A stretch of 64,000 nucleotides of DNA, taken from NCBI GenBank assembly GCA_046299415.1, contig JBKBII010000005.1, forward strand, positions 62,001 to 126,000, given 5' to 3'. Below the pieces are notes generated by a model, which was not told where the DNA came from, made no database searches, and was given only the letters and a program-made list of their open reading frames with translations. A program made the position numbers and the translations under genes. The DNA is from JBKBII01 sp046299415 (GTDB taxonomy: Bacteria; Pseudomonadota; Gammaproteobacteria; Ectothiorhodospirales; Ectothiorhodospiraceae). Shown in pieces: positions 36,738 to 46,464 of the stretch; position 1 is the stretch's first letter; each line of letters starts with the position of its first letter.

Positions 36738-37859
36738 TCATCGGCGTTCGTCGGGCGCCGCAACCGCGTTTTGCCCACCATCACCAGAGTCTTTACGATC
36801 CGGGGGGCCACGGCCAACACGAGGACCGCGCGAGTCTCTCGAGTCTGAACACTCAGAGGCAACGCCGCCTGCCTGCGCTGAATCATGACCCGCAGCATCG
36901 CCATAAGCTCTGGCGCACCCCACTGAATCACCCTCGATCGCATCGCCTGCCGGCATCACGCGACCGTCGAGCGCGTGCACATGGTCATGCTCATGGTGAT
37001 AAACCGCCAGGCGCTCGGCCGCCTTGGCTCGAGCAGCGCGATCCGGAAACAAACGTAAAAACTCCGGGTGACGGGCGATGGTCTCCGGCGATCCACTGCA
37101 ACAGACATGGCGATTGATGCACAACACGCGCTCAGCCGAAGCCATCACCCACTGCAAATCGTGTGACACCACCACCAGCGCACAGTCCAGCCGTTCGCGC
37201 AACCCATCGAGCAACTCGAACAACTGCGCCTGACCCGCCAGATCGAGGGCGTTCGCCGGCTCGTCCAACACCAGCAACTCGGGCCTTCGGGCCAGTGCGC
37301 GAGCGATCAGTAGACGCTGTCGCTCACCGCCAGACAGCACGGCCAGCGGACGGTCGAGACGATCAAGAATCCCGACCTGTGCCGCCAGAGCTTCGACCGT
37401 CGTCGCCTCGCCACAGCCGCCACCACTGTCCGACAGCCGGTCGAGGGAGCGTCCCGTCAGCCATGCCGTCAATCGCTCCCAGTTGCGAGTCATCACCGAA
37501 TCTGAGGCCATCACGCCAGGGGCCAGTTGCAAGAACCGCCGTGCCGTCATCGGCAGCACGGGATCGACGGCAAGAGACTGTGGCACGTAACCCACTCGCA
37601 AACCCGATCGCGCCCAACGCTTGCCTGAGCTCAGTGGCTGCAAGCCCAACAGCACGCGTAGCAGCGTCGTCTTCCCTGCCCCGTTTGGTCCAACCACCAT
37701 CACCGACTCCCCGGCCTCGATTCGCAAATCGATCGCGTCGAGGATCGCGCGCTCCGCGACGCGCACGACAGCCGACTCGAGATCCACGAGCGCACCGTCC
37801 GACGGGCTGCCGCCGTCTCGCGCACACGCCGTCGTCGCATTCGGATTCACCTGGCCCAC
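36738..37859 (-). CDS. znuC: Zinc ABC transporter ATP-binding protein, extended
   Basis: The ATPase of the ZnuABC zinc importer (373 residues, usual length about 250). Walker A is GPNGAGKTT, the signature is LSGGERQR, Walker B is LLVLDEPANALD, and the switch His is in VSHDLQWV. A ~35-residue insertion (about 110-150) precedes the signature. A ~95-residue tail follows YHHEHDHVHALDG, whose His cluster may bind zinc; this is inference. The start at 37859 is GTG. It is followed by znuB and is divergent from znuA. Confidence 0.93.
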   Translation of the reverse strand: MGQVNPNATTACARDGGSPSDGALVDLESAVVRVAERAILDAIDLRIEAGESVMVVGPNGAGKTTLLRVLLGLQPLSSGKRWARSGLRVGYVPQSLAVDPVLPMTARRFLQLAPGVMASDSVMTRNWERLTAWLTGRSLDRLSDSGGGCGEATTVEALAAQVGILDRLDRPLAVLSGGERQRLLIARALARRPELLVLDEPANALDLAGQAQLFELLDGLRERLDCALVVVSHDLQWVMASAERVLCINRHVCCSGSPETIARHPEFLRLFPDRAARAKAAERLAVYHHEHDHVHALDGRVMPAGDAIEGDSVGCARAYGDAAGHDSAQAGGVASECSDSRDSRGPRVGRGPPDRKDSGDGGQNAVAAPDERR

Positions 37860-38541
37860 TTGTTGCCCGCCCCTGTCTCAAGCCATTTCGCCCAAGTCCC
37901 AAATGCAGCCGCAGGACCTGATCACCAACAAAGAACAATCGTCACAGGCGACCTGTGACTTGGCTTCTCAGAACACGCCAACCGACACGTCTAATCTCCG
38001 ACCGGCACCATGCTTCAACGACCGATGTTCGCTGACACATGGCGAAACATCCCATGCTGCGGGAGTCCTGAATCGTTTCACGGCGCCACAAGAGGTTGGC
38101 GAGATCCCGAGCGCGCGCGACGCCTACGCGCCGAGTTCACCCAACGAGCTCGCTCGCAGCATTCGAAGTACTTGAGTCGCCGACACTAGATGTTACGGTA
38201 TAACGTATTTATTCGTCGCCGTATTCGTCACGCACGGCATTGACCGACTCGCGTCAAAACCCAATCGATCCGTTGTAACCGACCCCAATGTGCTGGCCTT
38301 CATCGCGCCCACAACGACCGACGAAACCCAACCAAAACAACGCTGACCGCGCGGCCTCGAAGCGAAACCATACATCCCATGCTCGCATGTATCACACCAA
38401 CGAAGGCGCGCAAGGCGATGGACGCCGTGGCGGGCGCTGTCGTCCCGATCGAGTCAGCCAATCGACGTCGCAAGACACTCTCGCTACGACGCCACGATCA
38501 CCGTCGAGCTCACCACCCAACTTCAACAAGGAGGCATCACC
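37860..38541. other. Divergent znuC/znuA intergenic region
   Basis: 682 bases containing the Zur-like palindrome listed separately and the AAGGAGG ribosome-binding site of znuA near 38527. No gene is recognised. The length is unusual for a divergent promoter region. Confidence 0.45.
38190..38208. promoter_or_regulatory. Candidate Zur (zinc uptake regulator) operator
   Basis: ATGTTACGGTATAACGTAT is a near-palindrome (ATGTTA against ATAACGT) close to the gammaproteobacterial Zur consensus, which centres on TGTTATANTATAACA. It lies in the divergent region between znuC and znuA, about 330 bases from each start, where a Zur box is expected. No zur gene is in the window. Confidence 0.6.
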
Positions 38542-39657
38542 ATGAATCCGGCTAAACCTCACACCATGAGCCCCAAAACCATGAAGCAGAAGCGAGCACC
38601 GTACGTACTGAGCGTTGCCGTCGCCGCCGCAATCGGCAACAGTGTCGCCGACGCACAGATGAATCCGGTCGAACGCGTTGCCGTCTCGATCCTGCCCATT
38701 CAATCGTTGGTTGCCAACGTCACTCAAGGCATTCAGCCCGAGCCAGAACTCCTGATTCCACCAACGGCGTCGCCGCACGGCCACGCGCTACGCCCGTCTG
38801 AAGCCCGCGCGCTGGCGCGTGCCGATCTCATCGTCTGGGTTGGGGAGGGCATCGAGACGCCAATGGCGCGACTGTTGCGCGACAAACCCGCAGAGCAGGT
38901 TCTCAAACTCGTCGACACAGTGAACTGGCCCGTCACTCACGTCATACGTGAGGGTGGCGTCTGGGAAGAACACCTCCACGATCACGGCAGTCCATCGCAC
39001 GAGCATGAACACAGCGACGGGCACAGCCACGGGCATGACCACGGCGACAAGCACAGCCACGGGCATGACCACGGCGACAAGCACAGCCACGGGCATGACC
39101 ACGGCGACAAGCACAGCCACGGGCATGACCACGTTGATTTCGATCAGCACCTGTGGCTGTCACCGCTCAACGCGATTGCCATTGTCGAGACGGTCGCGGA
39201 CCTCCTCGCAAAACGAGATCCGACCAACGCCGAGCGCTATGCGGCCAATCGTGACGCCACGATTGAGCGAATTCAGGCGCTTGACGCTGAACTACAGGCC
39301 AAGCTTGCTCCCGTTCGTGATCGGCCCTTCATCGTCTTTCACGATGCCTATCAGTACTTTGAACGCCATTACGATCTAAGGCCTGCCGGATCGATCACCC
39401 TCGACCCCACTCGCCAACCCGGCGCCCAGCGCATCGCCACGCTGCGCGACCGTTTGCGTGCCGACGACGTCGCCTGCGTCTTCTCCGAGCCACAATTTCG
39501 GCCTGCGCTGGTACAGACACTGATCGAAGGCACATCGACGCGAGCCGGTGAACTCGACCCAATTGGTGCCGCACACAGCGCCGGTGTCGACGCCTGGTTC
39601 AACACCATGCGCTCATTGGGCGACGCCTTCGTCGAGTGTGTCGCGACCGAGGGTTGA
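38542..39657 (+). CDS. znuA: Zinc ABC transporter substrate-binding protein with His-rich loop
   Basis: Periplasmic zinc-binding protein of the ZnuABC importer (371 residues). An N-terminal signal peptide (about 1-37, VLSVAVAAAIGNSVADAQ) precedes the metal-binding fold. Metal-ligand regions are PHGHALRPSEARAL, FDQHLWLSPLNA, and FHDAYQYFERHY. Between about 145 and 200 lies a His/Asp/Gly loop built from tandem 10-residue units (HSHGHDHGDK), longer and more regular than in most homologues and thought in this family to collect zinc. The AAGGAGG ribosome-binding site is strong. Confidence 0.95.
   Translation: MNPAKPHTMSPKTMKQKRAPYVLSVAVAAAIGNSVADAQMNPVERVAVSILPIQSLVANVTQGIQPEPELLIPPTASPHGHALRPSEARALARADLIVWVGEGIETPMARLLRDKPAEQVLKLVDTVNWPVTHVIREGGVWEEHLHDHGSPSHEHEHSDGHSHGHDHGDKHSHGHDHGDKHSHGHDHGDKHSHGHDHVDFDQHLWLSPLNAIAIVETVADLLAKRDPTNAERYAANRDATIERIQALDAELQAKLAPVRDRPFIVFHDAYQYFERHYDLRPAGSITLDPTRQPGAQRIATLRDRLRADDVACVFSEPQFRPALVQTLIEGTSTRAGELDPIGAAHSAGVDAWFNTMRSLGDAFVECVATEG
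39021..39133 (+). repeat. 30-bp tandem repeat in znuA encoding HSHGHDHGDK
   Basis: Unit GCACAGCCACGGGCATGACC plus ten bases begins at 39021, 39051, 39081 and 39111 (the last copy partial). The copies are essentially identical at DNA level, which suggests recent expansion. Loss or gain of a unit keeps the reading frame. Confidence 0.95.
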
Positions 39658-39781
39658 CAGACACAAACGGGAGTGCGTGGCGAGTCGACTCGATCACGGT
39701 CGGATTCCGATCCTCGCACTCTCACCGACGAGTCTGATGCACGATTGACTGATCGGTACCTGCAATCAACCTCATGCACGT

Positions 39782-39813
39782 AGAGGGCTCAAGGCGGTAG
39801 CCTTGAGCCCTCT
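39782..39813. terminator. Strong bidirectional terminator between znuA and clpB
   Basis: Arms AGAGGGCTCAAGGC (39782-39795) and its exact complement (39800-39813) form a 14-bp stem with loop GGTA, followed by ATTTTGG. On the minus strand the upstream flank is less T-rich. It lies between the convergent 3' ends of znuA and clpB. Confidence 0.85.
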
Positions 39814-39932
39814 ATTTTGGGCCATGGACACGTGCACCCTTCGCTCGGCGTCGGTCGTCACATTGAGGCGCGACCCTCAAAACTGACGCCAACGGCCCGC
39901 ATCATCGGATCAATGCGCGAAGACACATTCGG

Positions 39933-42533
39933 TCATCCGTTAACGCTGTGCTCGAACACCAACGCGCCATCCCGCGCGGTGATCAGCACCGTCTGTCCCG
40001 GCAAAAAACGTCCAGCCAAAATGTCCTGTGCGAGTGGGTTCTCCAGTCGATGCTGAATCGTACGTTTCAGCGGACGTGCGCCATACACGGGATCAAATCC
40101 AGCTTCACCGAGCAGATCGAGCGCCTCGTCCGAAATCTCGAGACCAAGATCACGAGTCGCCAAGCGTGCGCGAAGATCGTTCAACCGTAGTGCCGTAATC
40201 GCGCGAATCTGCTCACGACCCAACGGCCGGAACACGACAACCTCGTCGATGCGGTTGATGAACTCGGGCCTAAAGTGACCCGCCACGACCTCCATGACCG
40301 CGGTTTTCATCGCGTCGTAGCTGCTCTCGCCGGACGGACTCCGTAGCGTCAGTTCCTGGATACGATCCGAACCAAGGTTCGACGTCATCACAATCACCGT
40401 GTTACGGAAATCCACCGTCCGTCCTTGGCCATCGGTCAACCGCCCGTCGTCGAGTACCTGCAGCAAGACATTGAACACATCTGGGTGCGCCTTCTCGACC
40501 TCGTCAAGCAAAATCACACTGTAGGGCTTGCGCCGCACCGCCTCGGTCAGATAGCCACCTTCGTCGTAGCCGACGTACCCCGGCGGCGCACCGATCAGCC
40601 GCGCGACCGAATGCTTCTCCATGAATTCGCTCATGTCGATGCGCACCATGGCATCCGGCGTATCAAAAAGGAACGTCGCCAGCGCCTTCGTCAACTCGGT
40701 CTTGCCCACGCCAGTCGGCCCGAGGAACAAAAACGACCCATTCGGCCGATTGGGATCGGAGAGACCCGCCCGCGCGCGACGAATCGCATTCGCCACGGCC
40801 ACAACGGCCTCACGCTGCCCGACGACCGAAGCCTCGAGCACCGATTCCATTCGCAACAGCTTCTCGCGCTCGCCCTCGAGCATGCGCGACACTGGAATCC
40901 CGGTCCATCGCGACACGACCTCGGCGACCTCTTCGTCGGACACCTTGTTGCGCAGCAGGCGGTTATCCTTGGTCTCGTGCTCCGCCGCCATCGCTAATGA
41001 TTTTTCAAGATCCGGAATGCGTCCGTACTGCAGCTCCGACATTCGCGCGAGGTCACCGGCGCGACGGGCAGCGTCCAGCTCGAGTCGAGCTCGCTCGAGC
41101 TCCTCCTTGATCTGCGCAACACCCGCCACGCTTGATTTCTCGGCCTTCCAGATCTCTTCGAGGTCGGCATACTCGCGCGCCAGGCGTTCGATTTGCTCTT
41201 CGAGGTCTGCCAGACGCTTTTTCGAAGCCTCATCAGACTCTTTCTTCAACGCCTCTCGTTCGATCTTCAGCTGAATCAAACGCCGGTCGAGACGATCCAT
41301 CTCCTCGGGTTTCGAATCGATCTCCATGCGAATTCGGCTGGCGGCCTCATCAATTAAATCGATGGCCTTATCAGGCAGCTGGCGATCGGTGATGTAACGC
41401 GTCGACAACTCCGCTGCCGCGACAATCGCTGGATCTGTGATCTCGATACCGTGATGGACCTCGTATCGCTCTTTCAGGCCGCGCAGGATCGCAATGGTGT
41501 CTTCGACCGTTGGCTCGTCGACCAGCACCTTTTGAAACCGCCGTTCGAGCGCCGCATCTTTCTCGATGTACTTGCGATACTCGTCGAGGGTCGTCGCACC
41601 GATCGCGTGCAACTCGCCCCGCGCCAACGCGGGCTTCAGCATGTTGCCGGCATCCATCGCGCCATCGGCCTTGCCTGCACCCACCAAGGTATGAATCTCG
41701 TCGATGAACAGGATCACGCGACCCTCTTCCTTCGAAAGCTCATTGAGCACGGCTTTGAGCCGCTCCTCGAAGTCACCACGAAATTTCGCCCCAGCGAGCA
41801 AAGCCCCGAGATCGAGCGCAAGGACGCGCTTGTTTTTCAGGCCCTCGGGCACTTCACCGTTGACGATGCGGCTCGCCAGTCCTTCGACGATCGCGGTCTT
41901 GCCGACCCCCGGCTCGCCAATCAACACAGGGTTGTTCTTGGTTCTCCGCTGCAAAACCTGGATCGCACGACGAATTTCTTCATCGCGGCCGATCACTGGG
42001 TCGAGCTTGCCTGCCTCGGCCCGTGCGGTCAGATCAACGGTGTATTTCTCGAGCGCCTTCCGACTCGCCTCCGCGTTCGGATCGTCAACCTTCTGCCCGC
42101 CACGCAGCGCCTCAATCGCTCGCTTGAGCGCGTCAACCTGCACGCCGGACTCCCGCAGAAGCTGGCCAACCGCGCCCTTGTCCTCGGCGGCAGCGAGCAA
42201 AAACAGCTCGCTCGACAAAAACTGATCCTTGCGGCTCTGCGCATGCTTGTCACAGACGTTGAGCAAGCGCCCAAGGTCGTTCGAGACGTGCACTTCGCCC
42301 GGCGTGCCCTCGACTTGTGGCAAACGATCGAGCGCCTGCCCCAATGCCGATCGCAACCGCGCCAAATCGCCGCCCGCCTGCCCCAGCAGAGGTCGCGCTG
42401 TACCGCCGTCTTGATCGAGCATCGCCATCAGCACATGTATCGGCTCGATGAAGGCGTGATCGCGGCCGACAGCAAGCGACTGGGCATCGGCCAGCGCGGT
42501 CTGAAAGCCAGTCGTGAGTTTATCCATGCGCAT
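39933..42533 (-). CDS. clpB: ATP-dependent chaperone ClpB
   Basis: A hexameric AAA+ disaggregase that works with DnaK to rescue aggregated proteins after heat stress. It has a Clp N-domain (about 1-145), NBD1 with Walker A GEPGVGKTAI, a coiled-coil M-domain (about 400-525, KKRLADLEEQIERLAREYAD) and NBD2 with GPTGVGKTEL. The M-domain separates ClpB from ClpA and ClpC. The ATG at 42533 is preferred because AGGAG lies six bases before it, whereas the ATG at 42539 directly abuts AGGAG. The length is 866 residues, as expected. The ribosome-binding site is partly inside a long-range stem listed separately. I see no obvious sigma-32 promoter. Confidence 0.97.
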   Translation of the reverse strand: MRMDKLTTGFQTALADAQSLAVGRDHAFIEPIHVLMAMLDQDGGTARPLLGQAGGDLARLRSALGQALDRLPQVEGTPGEVHVSNDLGRLLNVCDKHAQSRKDQFLSSELFLLAAAEDKGAVGQLLRESGVQVDALKRAIEALRGGQKVDDPNAEASRKALEKYTVDLTARAEAGKLDPVIGRDEEIRRAIQVLQRRTKNNPVLIGEPGVGKTAIVEGLASRIVNGEVPEGLKNKRVLALDLGALLAGAKFRGDFEERLKAVLNELSKEEGRVILFIDEIHTLVGAGKADGAMDAGNMLKPALARGELHAIGATTLDEYRKYIEKDAALERRFQKVLVDEPTVEDTIAILRGLKERYEVHHGIEITDPAIVAAAELSTRYITDRQLPDKAIDLIDEAASRIRMEIDSKPEEMDRLDRRLIQLKIEREALKKESDEASKKRLADLEEQIERLAREYADLEEIWKAEKSSVAGVAQIKEELERARLELDAARRAGDLARMSELQYGRIPDLEKSLAMAAEHETKDNRLLRNKVSDEEVAEVVSRWTGIPVSRMLEGEREKLLRMESVLEASVVGQREAVVAVANAIRRARAGLSDPNRPNGSFLFLGPTGVGKTELTKALATFLFDTPDAMVRIDMSEFMEKHSVARLIGAPPGYVGYDEGGYLTEAVRRKPYSVILLDEVEKAHPDVFNVLLQVLDDGRLTDGQGRTVDFRNTVIVMTSNLGSDRIQELTLRSPSGESSYDAMKTAVMEVVAGHFRPEFINRIDEVVVFRPLGREQIRAITALRLNDLRARLATRDLGLEISDEALDLLGEAGFDPVYGARPLKRTIQHRLENPLAQDILAGRFLPGQTVLITARDGALVFEHSVNG

Positions 42534-42855
42534 TGGCATCTCCTGATTTGTTGTTCACAAGCAATATGTGGACATCAGACCCCAATGCAATGACGTCGCA
42601 ACAAATCAGAGGCAGCGTAGGCCCTCGATCGGCATCCATAACGCGTTCGAATCACGGCTCAACAAATCGATGGCGCCCGATGCGATCCTGCACATCTGGT
42701 TTCGACGATGCGACCGGCGAGCAGAGCGGCAACCGAAAGTGCGAATGCCAACATGCCCGCAGCGTCGCGCGCTGCAAGCTCTCCATCGCCAACAAAGCCA
42801 TCAAGTAAGACCTACGCAACACAACCGGATCAACGTATCGCCCAGAGTGGACCGC
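42534..42855. other. clpB-gltX intergenic region
   Basis: 322 bases between gltX (3' end) and clpB (5' end), both on the minus strand. It holds the inverted repeat over the clpB ribosome-binding site. No gene is seen. Confidence 0.5.
42543..42609 (-). promoter_or_regulatory. Candidate RNA thermometer / translational switch in the clpB leader
   Basis: On the clpB mRNA strand CTGATTTGTTG (42609-42599) is the exact complement of CAACAAATCAG (42553-42543), giving an 11-bp, mostly A-U stem with a 45-base loop. One further G-U pair is possible. The downstream arm includes the first bases of the AGGAG ribosome-binding site. Such a stem could melt on heating; this is inference from structure and gene identity. 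Confidence 0.45.
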
Positions 42856-44322
42856 TCAGTTTGAGTCCGGGTCACGCAAACGCCGCGCCAGCCCAGTCGG
42901 GCCCAACCACTGCGCGAGGTGGGCAATCACACGCGGCAGCTCCGGGCCGTGCTGCTGCCCGGTCAACAGCAAACGCAAAGGCATGAATAAACGCTTGCCG
43001 TTCAAACCACTCACAGACTTCACCATCGCAACCAGTTTCGCGCCCTGTTCCGGACTAGTTACCGGCTCGGTCTCGGTCGCTTTCAGGGCTGTCTCGATCG
43101 CTGCAAAAAAAGTCGTTCGATCATCAGCTAACAGCTGATCGACCTGCTCGCGGGCGTCCGCATCAATCATCCAGTGCACATCGATCAACGCGGCATGCTC
43201 GGCTAAATCTGACGGACGAACGACATTGTCGCGCAACACGCTCAGCACCGAGAGCTGCTGATCCGGCGTCAGGTCAACAAGATTCGGATGTTGAAACCAT
43301 GCCGCCTGCAGACGCGCCGGCGACGAGTGCCTGACCGCCTCGGATTGCCAGTGCAACAGCTGGACAGGGTCGTGGCGGGCCGCCGAACGACCGATGCGCT
43401 CAAGATCGAAGCCCTCAATCAACGCTTCACGATCAAGCCAGCCGTCCGATTCATAGCGATGCCCGAGTCGCGCGAGATGCGCAACCACCGCCTCAGGCAA
43501 AAAGCCGTCGGCGCGCAGATCGCGCAACGATACGGATCCGTTGCGCTTCGACAAGGGCGCACCATCATCACCGAGAATCAACGGCAGATGACCGTAGTCT
43601 GGTAATCGTTTGTTCAACGCTTGAAGGATCATTCGTTGACGCGGCGTGTTCGTCAGATGGTCCTCGCCACGCAAGACCAGAGTCACCCTCTGATCAGCAT
43701 CGTCGACAGCGTTGGCAAAAAAGAATGCGGCCGACCCGTCCGAGCGCTGAATCACGAAATCACCGATATCAGCGGCGTTGAAACGCTGCTCGTCGCGCAA
43801 CCGATCGACAAAACTGGCGTCGTCGCTCGCGGGCACGCGAAACCGCAAGGTCGCTGAACGGCCCTCGCTGACTCTCGCAGCGCGCTCCTCAGGGCTCAGT
43901 CGAGCACAAGTCCCCGCATAGCGCGGCGGACGACCGGCGAGTCGCTGTGCGCGCCGCGATCGCTCGAGTTCCTCAGCAGTACAAAAACAGGGATACGCCG
44001 CATCGGCCGCCAGCAACCCGTCGAACATTTGCGCATAGCGCTCAGCCCGCGCCGATTGACGGTAGGGTCCACACTCACCGAGCTCGCCGCCGCCAGGCGT
44101 TGGGCCCTCGTCCCAATCGAGCCCGAGCCACGACAAATCCTCGAGCAACGCCTGCACATACTCCTCGCGCGAGCGCTCCGCGTCGGTATCTTCGACTCGC
44201 ACGATGAACCGTCCACCGCTCTTTCGCGCCGCGAGCCACGAAAACAGCGCAGTACGCGCATTACCCAAGTGCAAGAAACCTGTGGGGCTCGGCGCAAATC
44301 GAGTGACGACGTCCGACATCAT
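42856..44322 (-). CDS. gltX: Glutamyl-tRNA synthetase
   Basis: A class I aminoacyl-tRNA synthetase charging tRNA-Glu. The HIGH-type motif is in RFAPSPTGFLHLGNAR, and the KMSKS-type motif is LSKRNGS. The Cys region after FCTAEELERSRRA fits the zinc-containing family branch only weakly. The start is MMSDVVTRFAPSPTG (two adjacent ATGs, 44322 and 44319); the longer frame to 44454 adds unmatched residues. The length is about 488 residues. It follows the copper chaperone gene on the same strand with a ~215-base gap. Confidence 0.96.
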   Translation of the reverse strand: MMSDVVTRFAPSPTGFLHLGNARTALFSWLAARKSGGRFIVRVEDTDAERSREEYVQALLEDLSWLGLDWDEGPTPGGGELGECGPYRQSARAERYAQMFDGLLAADAAYPCFCTAEELERSRRAQRLAGRPPRYAGTCARLSPEERAARVSEGRSATLRFRVPASDDASFVDRLRDEQRFNAADIGDFVIQRSDGSAAFFFANAVDDADQRVTLVLRGEDHLTNTPRQRMILQALNKRLPDYGHLPLILGDDGAPLSKRNGSVSLRDLRADGFLPEAVVAHLARLGHRYESDGWLDREALIEGFDLERIGRSAARHDPVQLLHWQSEAVRHSSPARLQAAWFQHPNLVDLTPDQQLSVLSVLRDNVVRPSDLAEHAALIDVHWMIDADAREQVDQLLADDRTTFFAAIETALKATETEPVTSPEQGAKLVAMVKSVSGLNGKRLFMPLRLLLTGQQHGPELPRVIAHLAQWLGPTGLARRLRDPDSN

Positions 44323-44539
44323 GTGGGGCCTGCCTGTCTGCACGGAAAGGCCGTCGATTGAAACAGAGACCGGCACTTTTTGCAGCCTCCGCTGCCGTCG
44401 ACTTTCACAGTGGAACCGGGTTCGCCTGCGAATCCCACAGACAGATGGCGTCAAGATGGGAGGCCTGACGCAACTTCGGGCAAAACCGGGGCGATCGTCT
44501 CGCCCCGTACCACTCGGGACCGATCGCCGTCGGCGTCAA

Positions 44540-45235
<696 letters not shown>

Positions 45236-45567
45236 ACATAGCCCTCATCAAAGGATAAGACTCTAGTGCCAAAGCATTTTCAAAATGAACCGCCGACGAG
45301 CTCCGACTCAACACCCGCCACACCCACCACTCAAGACAGCCCGTCGCACCGGGGAAGAGACCGGACCGCCTTCGAGCGAGGAACCGCTGACCAGACCAAA
45401 AGCACTGCAACCGCTGTTGTCAACAAATATCGGCTCGTGCCCGCGAGGGCTCGTTTTGCGACGGACGCTCGCGCAACACCGCTGCCCCGATACGCGTCGA
45501 CGTCGGGCCCAGAAGCCGCAAGGCGGATACGGCCCTGCTCCGTGGTCCTGCTCTGCTGCACAGCTTT

Positions 45568-45615
45568 AACACTGTAACAGTGTAACACTTGAACACTGTA
45601 ACAGTGTAACACTTG
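45568..45615. repeat. Two tandem 24-bp palindromic repeats
   Basis: AACACTGTAACAGTGTAACA plus CTTG occurs at 45568-45591 and again at 45592-45615. Each copy contains two overlapping palindromes: ACACTG-TAA-CAGTGT and AGTGT-A-ACACT. This looks like a double operator or a hairpin array in the PCuAC/cyclophilin divergent region. No regulator can be named. Confidence 0.85.
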
Positions 45616-45629
45616 GCACGGTGGCCAAG
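45612..45629. repeat. Inverted repeat CTTGGC-N6-GCCAAG
   Basis: Six-bp arms around ACGGTG, joined to the last copy of the 24-bp repeat. It may be part of the same regulatory site. Confidence 0.6.
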
Positions 45630-45879
45630 GATGACATGCGCCCTTTAGGGGCCCGTGGCCATCTGCTGCAATGCTCAACACCAGCCAAGCCCGTGTCTCC
45701 GCGCGCCAGCTAGCGAAAACCAAACGCCGCCGCCTGAATCCCACGCCAACACGTCAAAAAAGGCGATACCCTAGGGCCGTCGTATCATGTGCAATATGGT
45801 CAAAACCGCGCGCACCCTGCAGCGACACAACCCCGAAATCCGCATCCAAAACCACTACTCAAGACACTCGGAAGCTACC

Positions 45880-46464
45880 ATGCGCCCTCGCACCGCACTG
45901 CTCGTCGCGGCCTCTCTCACGCTCGCCCTACTTTCAGGAAACACCATGGCTGAATCCCAACCCCGCGTCGCGCTTGAAACCAACCACGGCCGCATCGTCA
46001 TTGAGCTCGACGCCGAACGCGCCCCGACAACGGTGGACAATTTCCTCCGCTACGTTGACGACGGCTTCTACAATGGCACGATCTTCCATCGCGTCATTCC
46101 GAATTTCATGATTCAGGGCGGCGGCTTCACCGCCGACATGCAGCAAAAATCCACGCAAGAACCGATCGAAAACGAAGCCGACAACGGGCTCAAAAATGTC
46201 GAGGGCAGCGTGGCCATGGCCCGTACCAACGACCCGCATTCAGCCACCGCACAGTTTTTCATCAACGTGCGTGACAACGACTTCCTCAACCACAGCGGCA
46301 AGAACCCCCAGGGCTGGGGCTATGCTGTTTTCGGTCAAGTCGTCGAAGGACTCGACGTCGTCCACAACATCAAGGACGTTCCGACCGCTCGCAAGGGCTT
46401 TCACGACGACGTTCCCGTCGAAGCGGTCGTGATCAAATCCGCCACGCGTGTGACCGCCGAATAA
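45880..46464 (+). CDS. Periplasmic peptidyl-prolyl cis-trans isomerase (cyclophilin)
   Basis: A cyclophilin-type proline isomerase of 194 residues with an N-terminal signal peptide (MRPRTALLVAASLTLALLSGNTMA), so it acts in the periplasm. The cyclophilin core has FHRVIPNFMIQGG, TAQFFINVRDNDFL and YAVFGQVVEGLDVV. The start at 45880 gives the signal; the longer frame to 45787 does not. The bacterial PpiA-type catalytic Arg is in FHRV. lpxH lies 480 bases downstream on the same strand, a conserved neighbourhood (in related genomes the cytoplasmic form is usually there). Confidence 0.93.
   Translation: MRPRTALLVAASLTLALLSGNTMAESQPRVALETNHGRIVIELDAERAPTTVDNFLRYVDDGFYNGTIFHRVIPNFMIQGGGFTADMQQKSTQEPIENEADNGLKNVEGSVAMARTNDPHSATAQFFINVRDNDFLNHSGKNPQGWGYAVFGQVVEGLDVVHNIKDVPTARKGFHDDVPVEAVVIKSATRVTAE

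Larger units (their letters stand above)
45236..45879. other. Divergent intergenic region PCuAC / cyclophilin with palindromic repeats
   Basis: 644 bases without a recognisable gene. It contains the 24-bp tandem repeat and the adjacent inverted repeat listed separately. Confidence 0.5.

Noticed and set aside
39021..39133. Possible CRISPR array (30-bp direct repeats)
   Set aside because: The units are contiguous without spacers and encode an in-frame His-rich loop.
38788..39163. Minus-strand frames with repeated Cys-Arg-Arg or Val-Ala-Val units opposite znuA
   Set aside because: They are complements of the 30-bp znuA repeat and have no independent features.
45568..45615. NrdR box (ACAC...GTGT) for ribonucleotide reductase control
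   Set aside because: The two centres are 24 bp apart rather than about three helical turns, the core differs from the AT-rich NrdR core, and no nrd gene is near.
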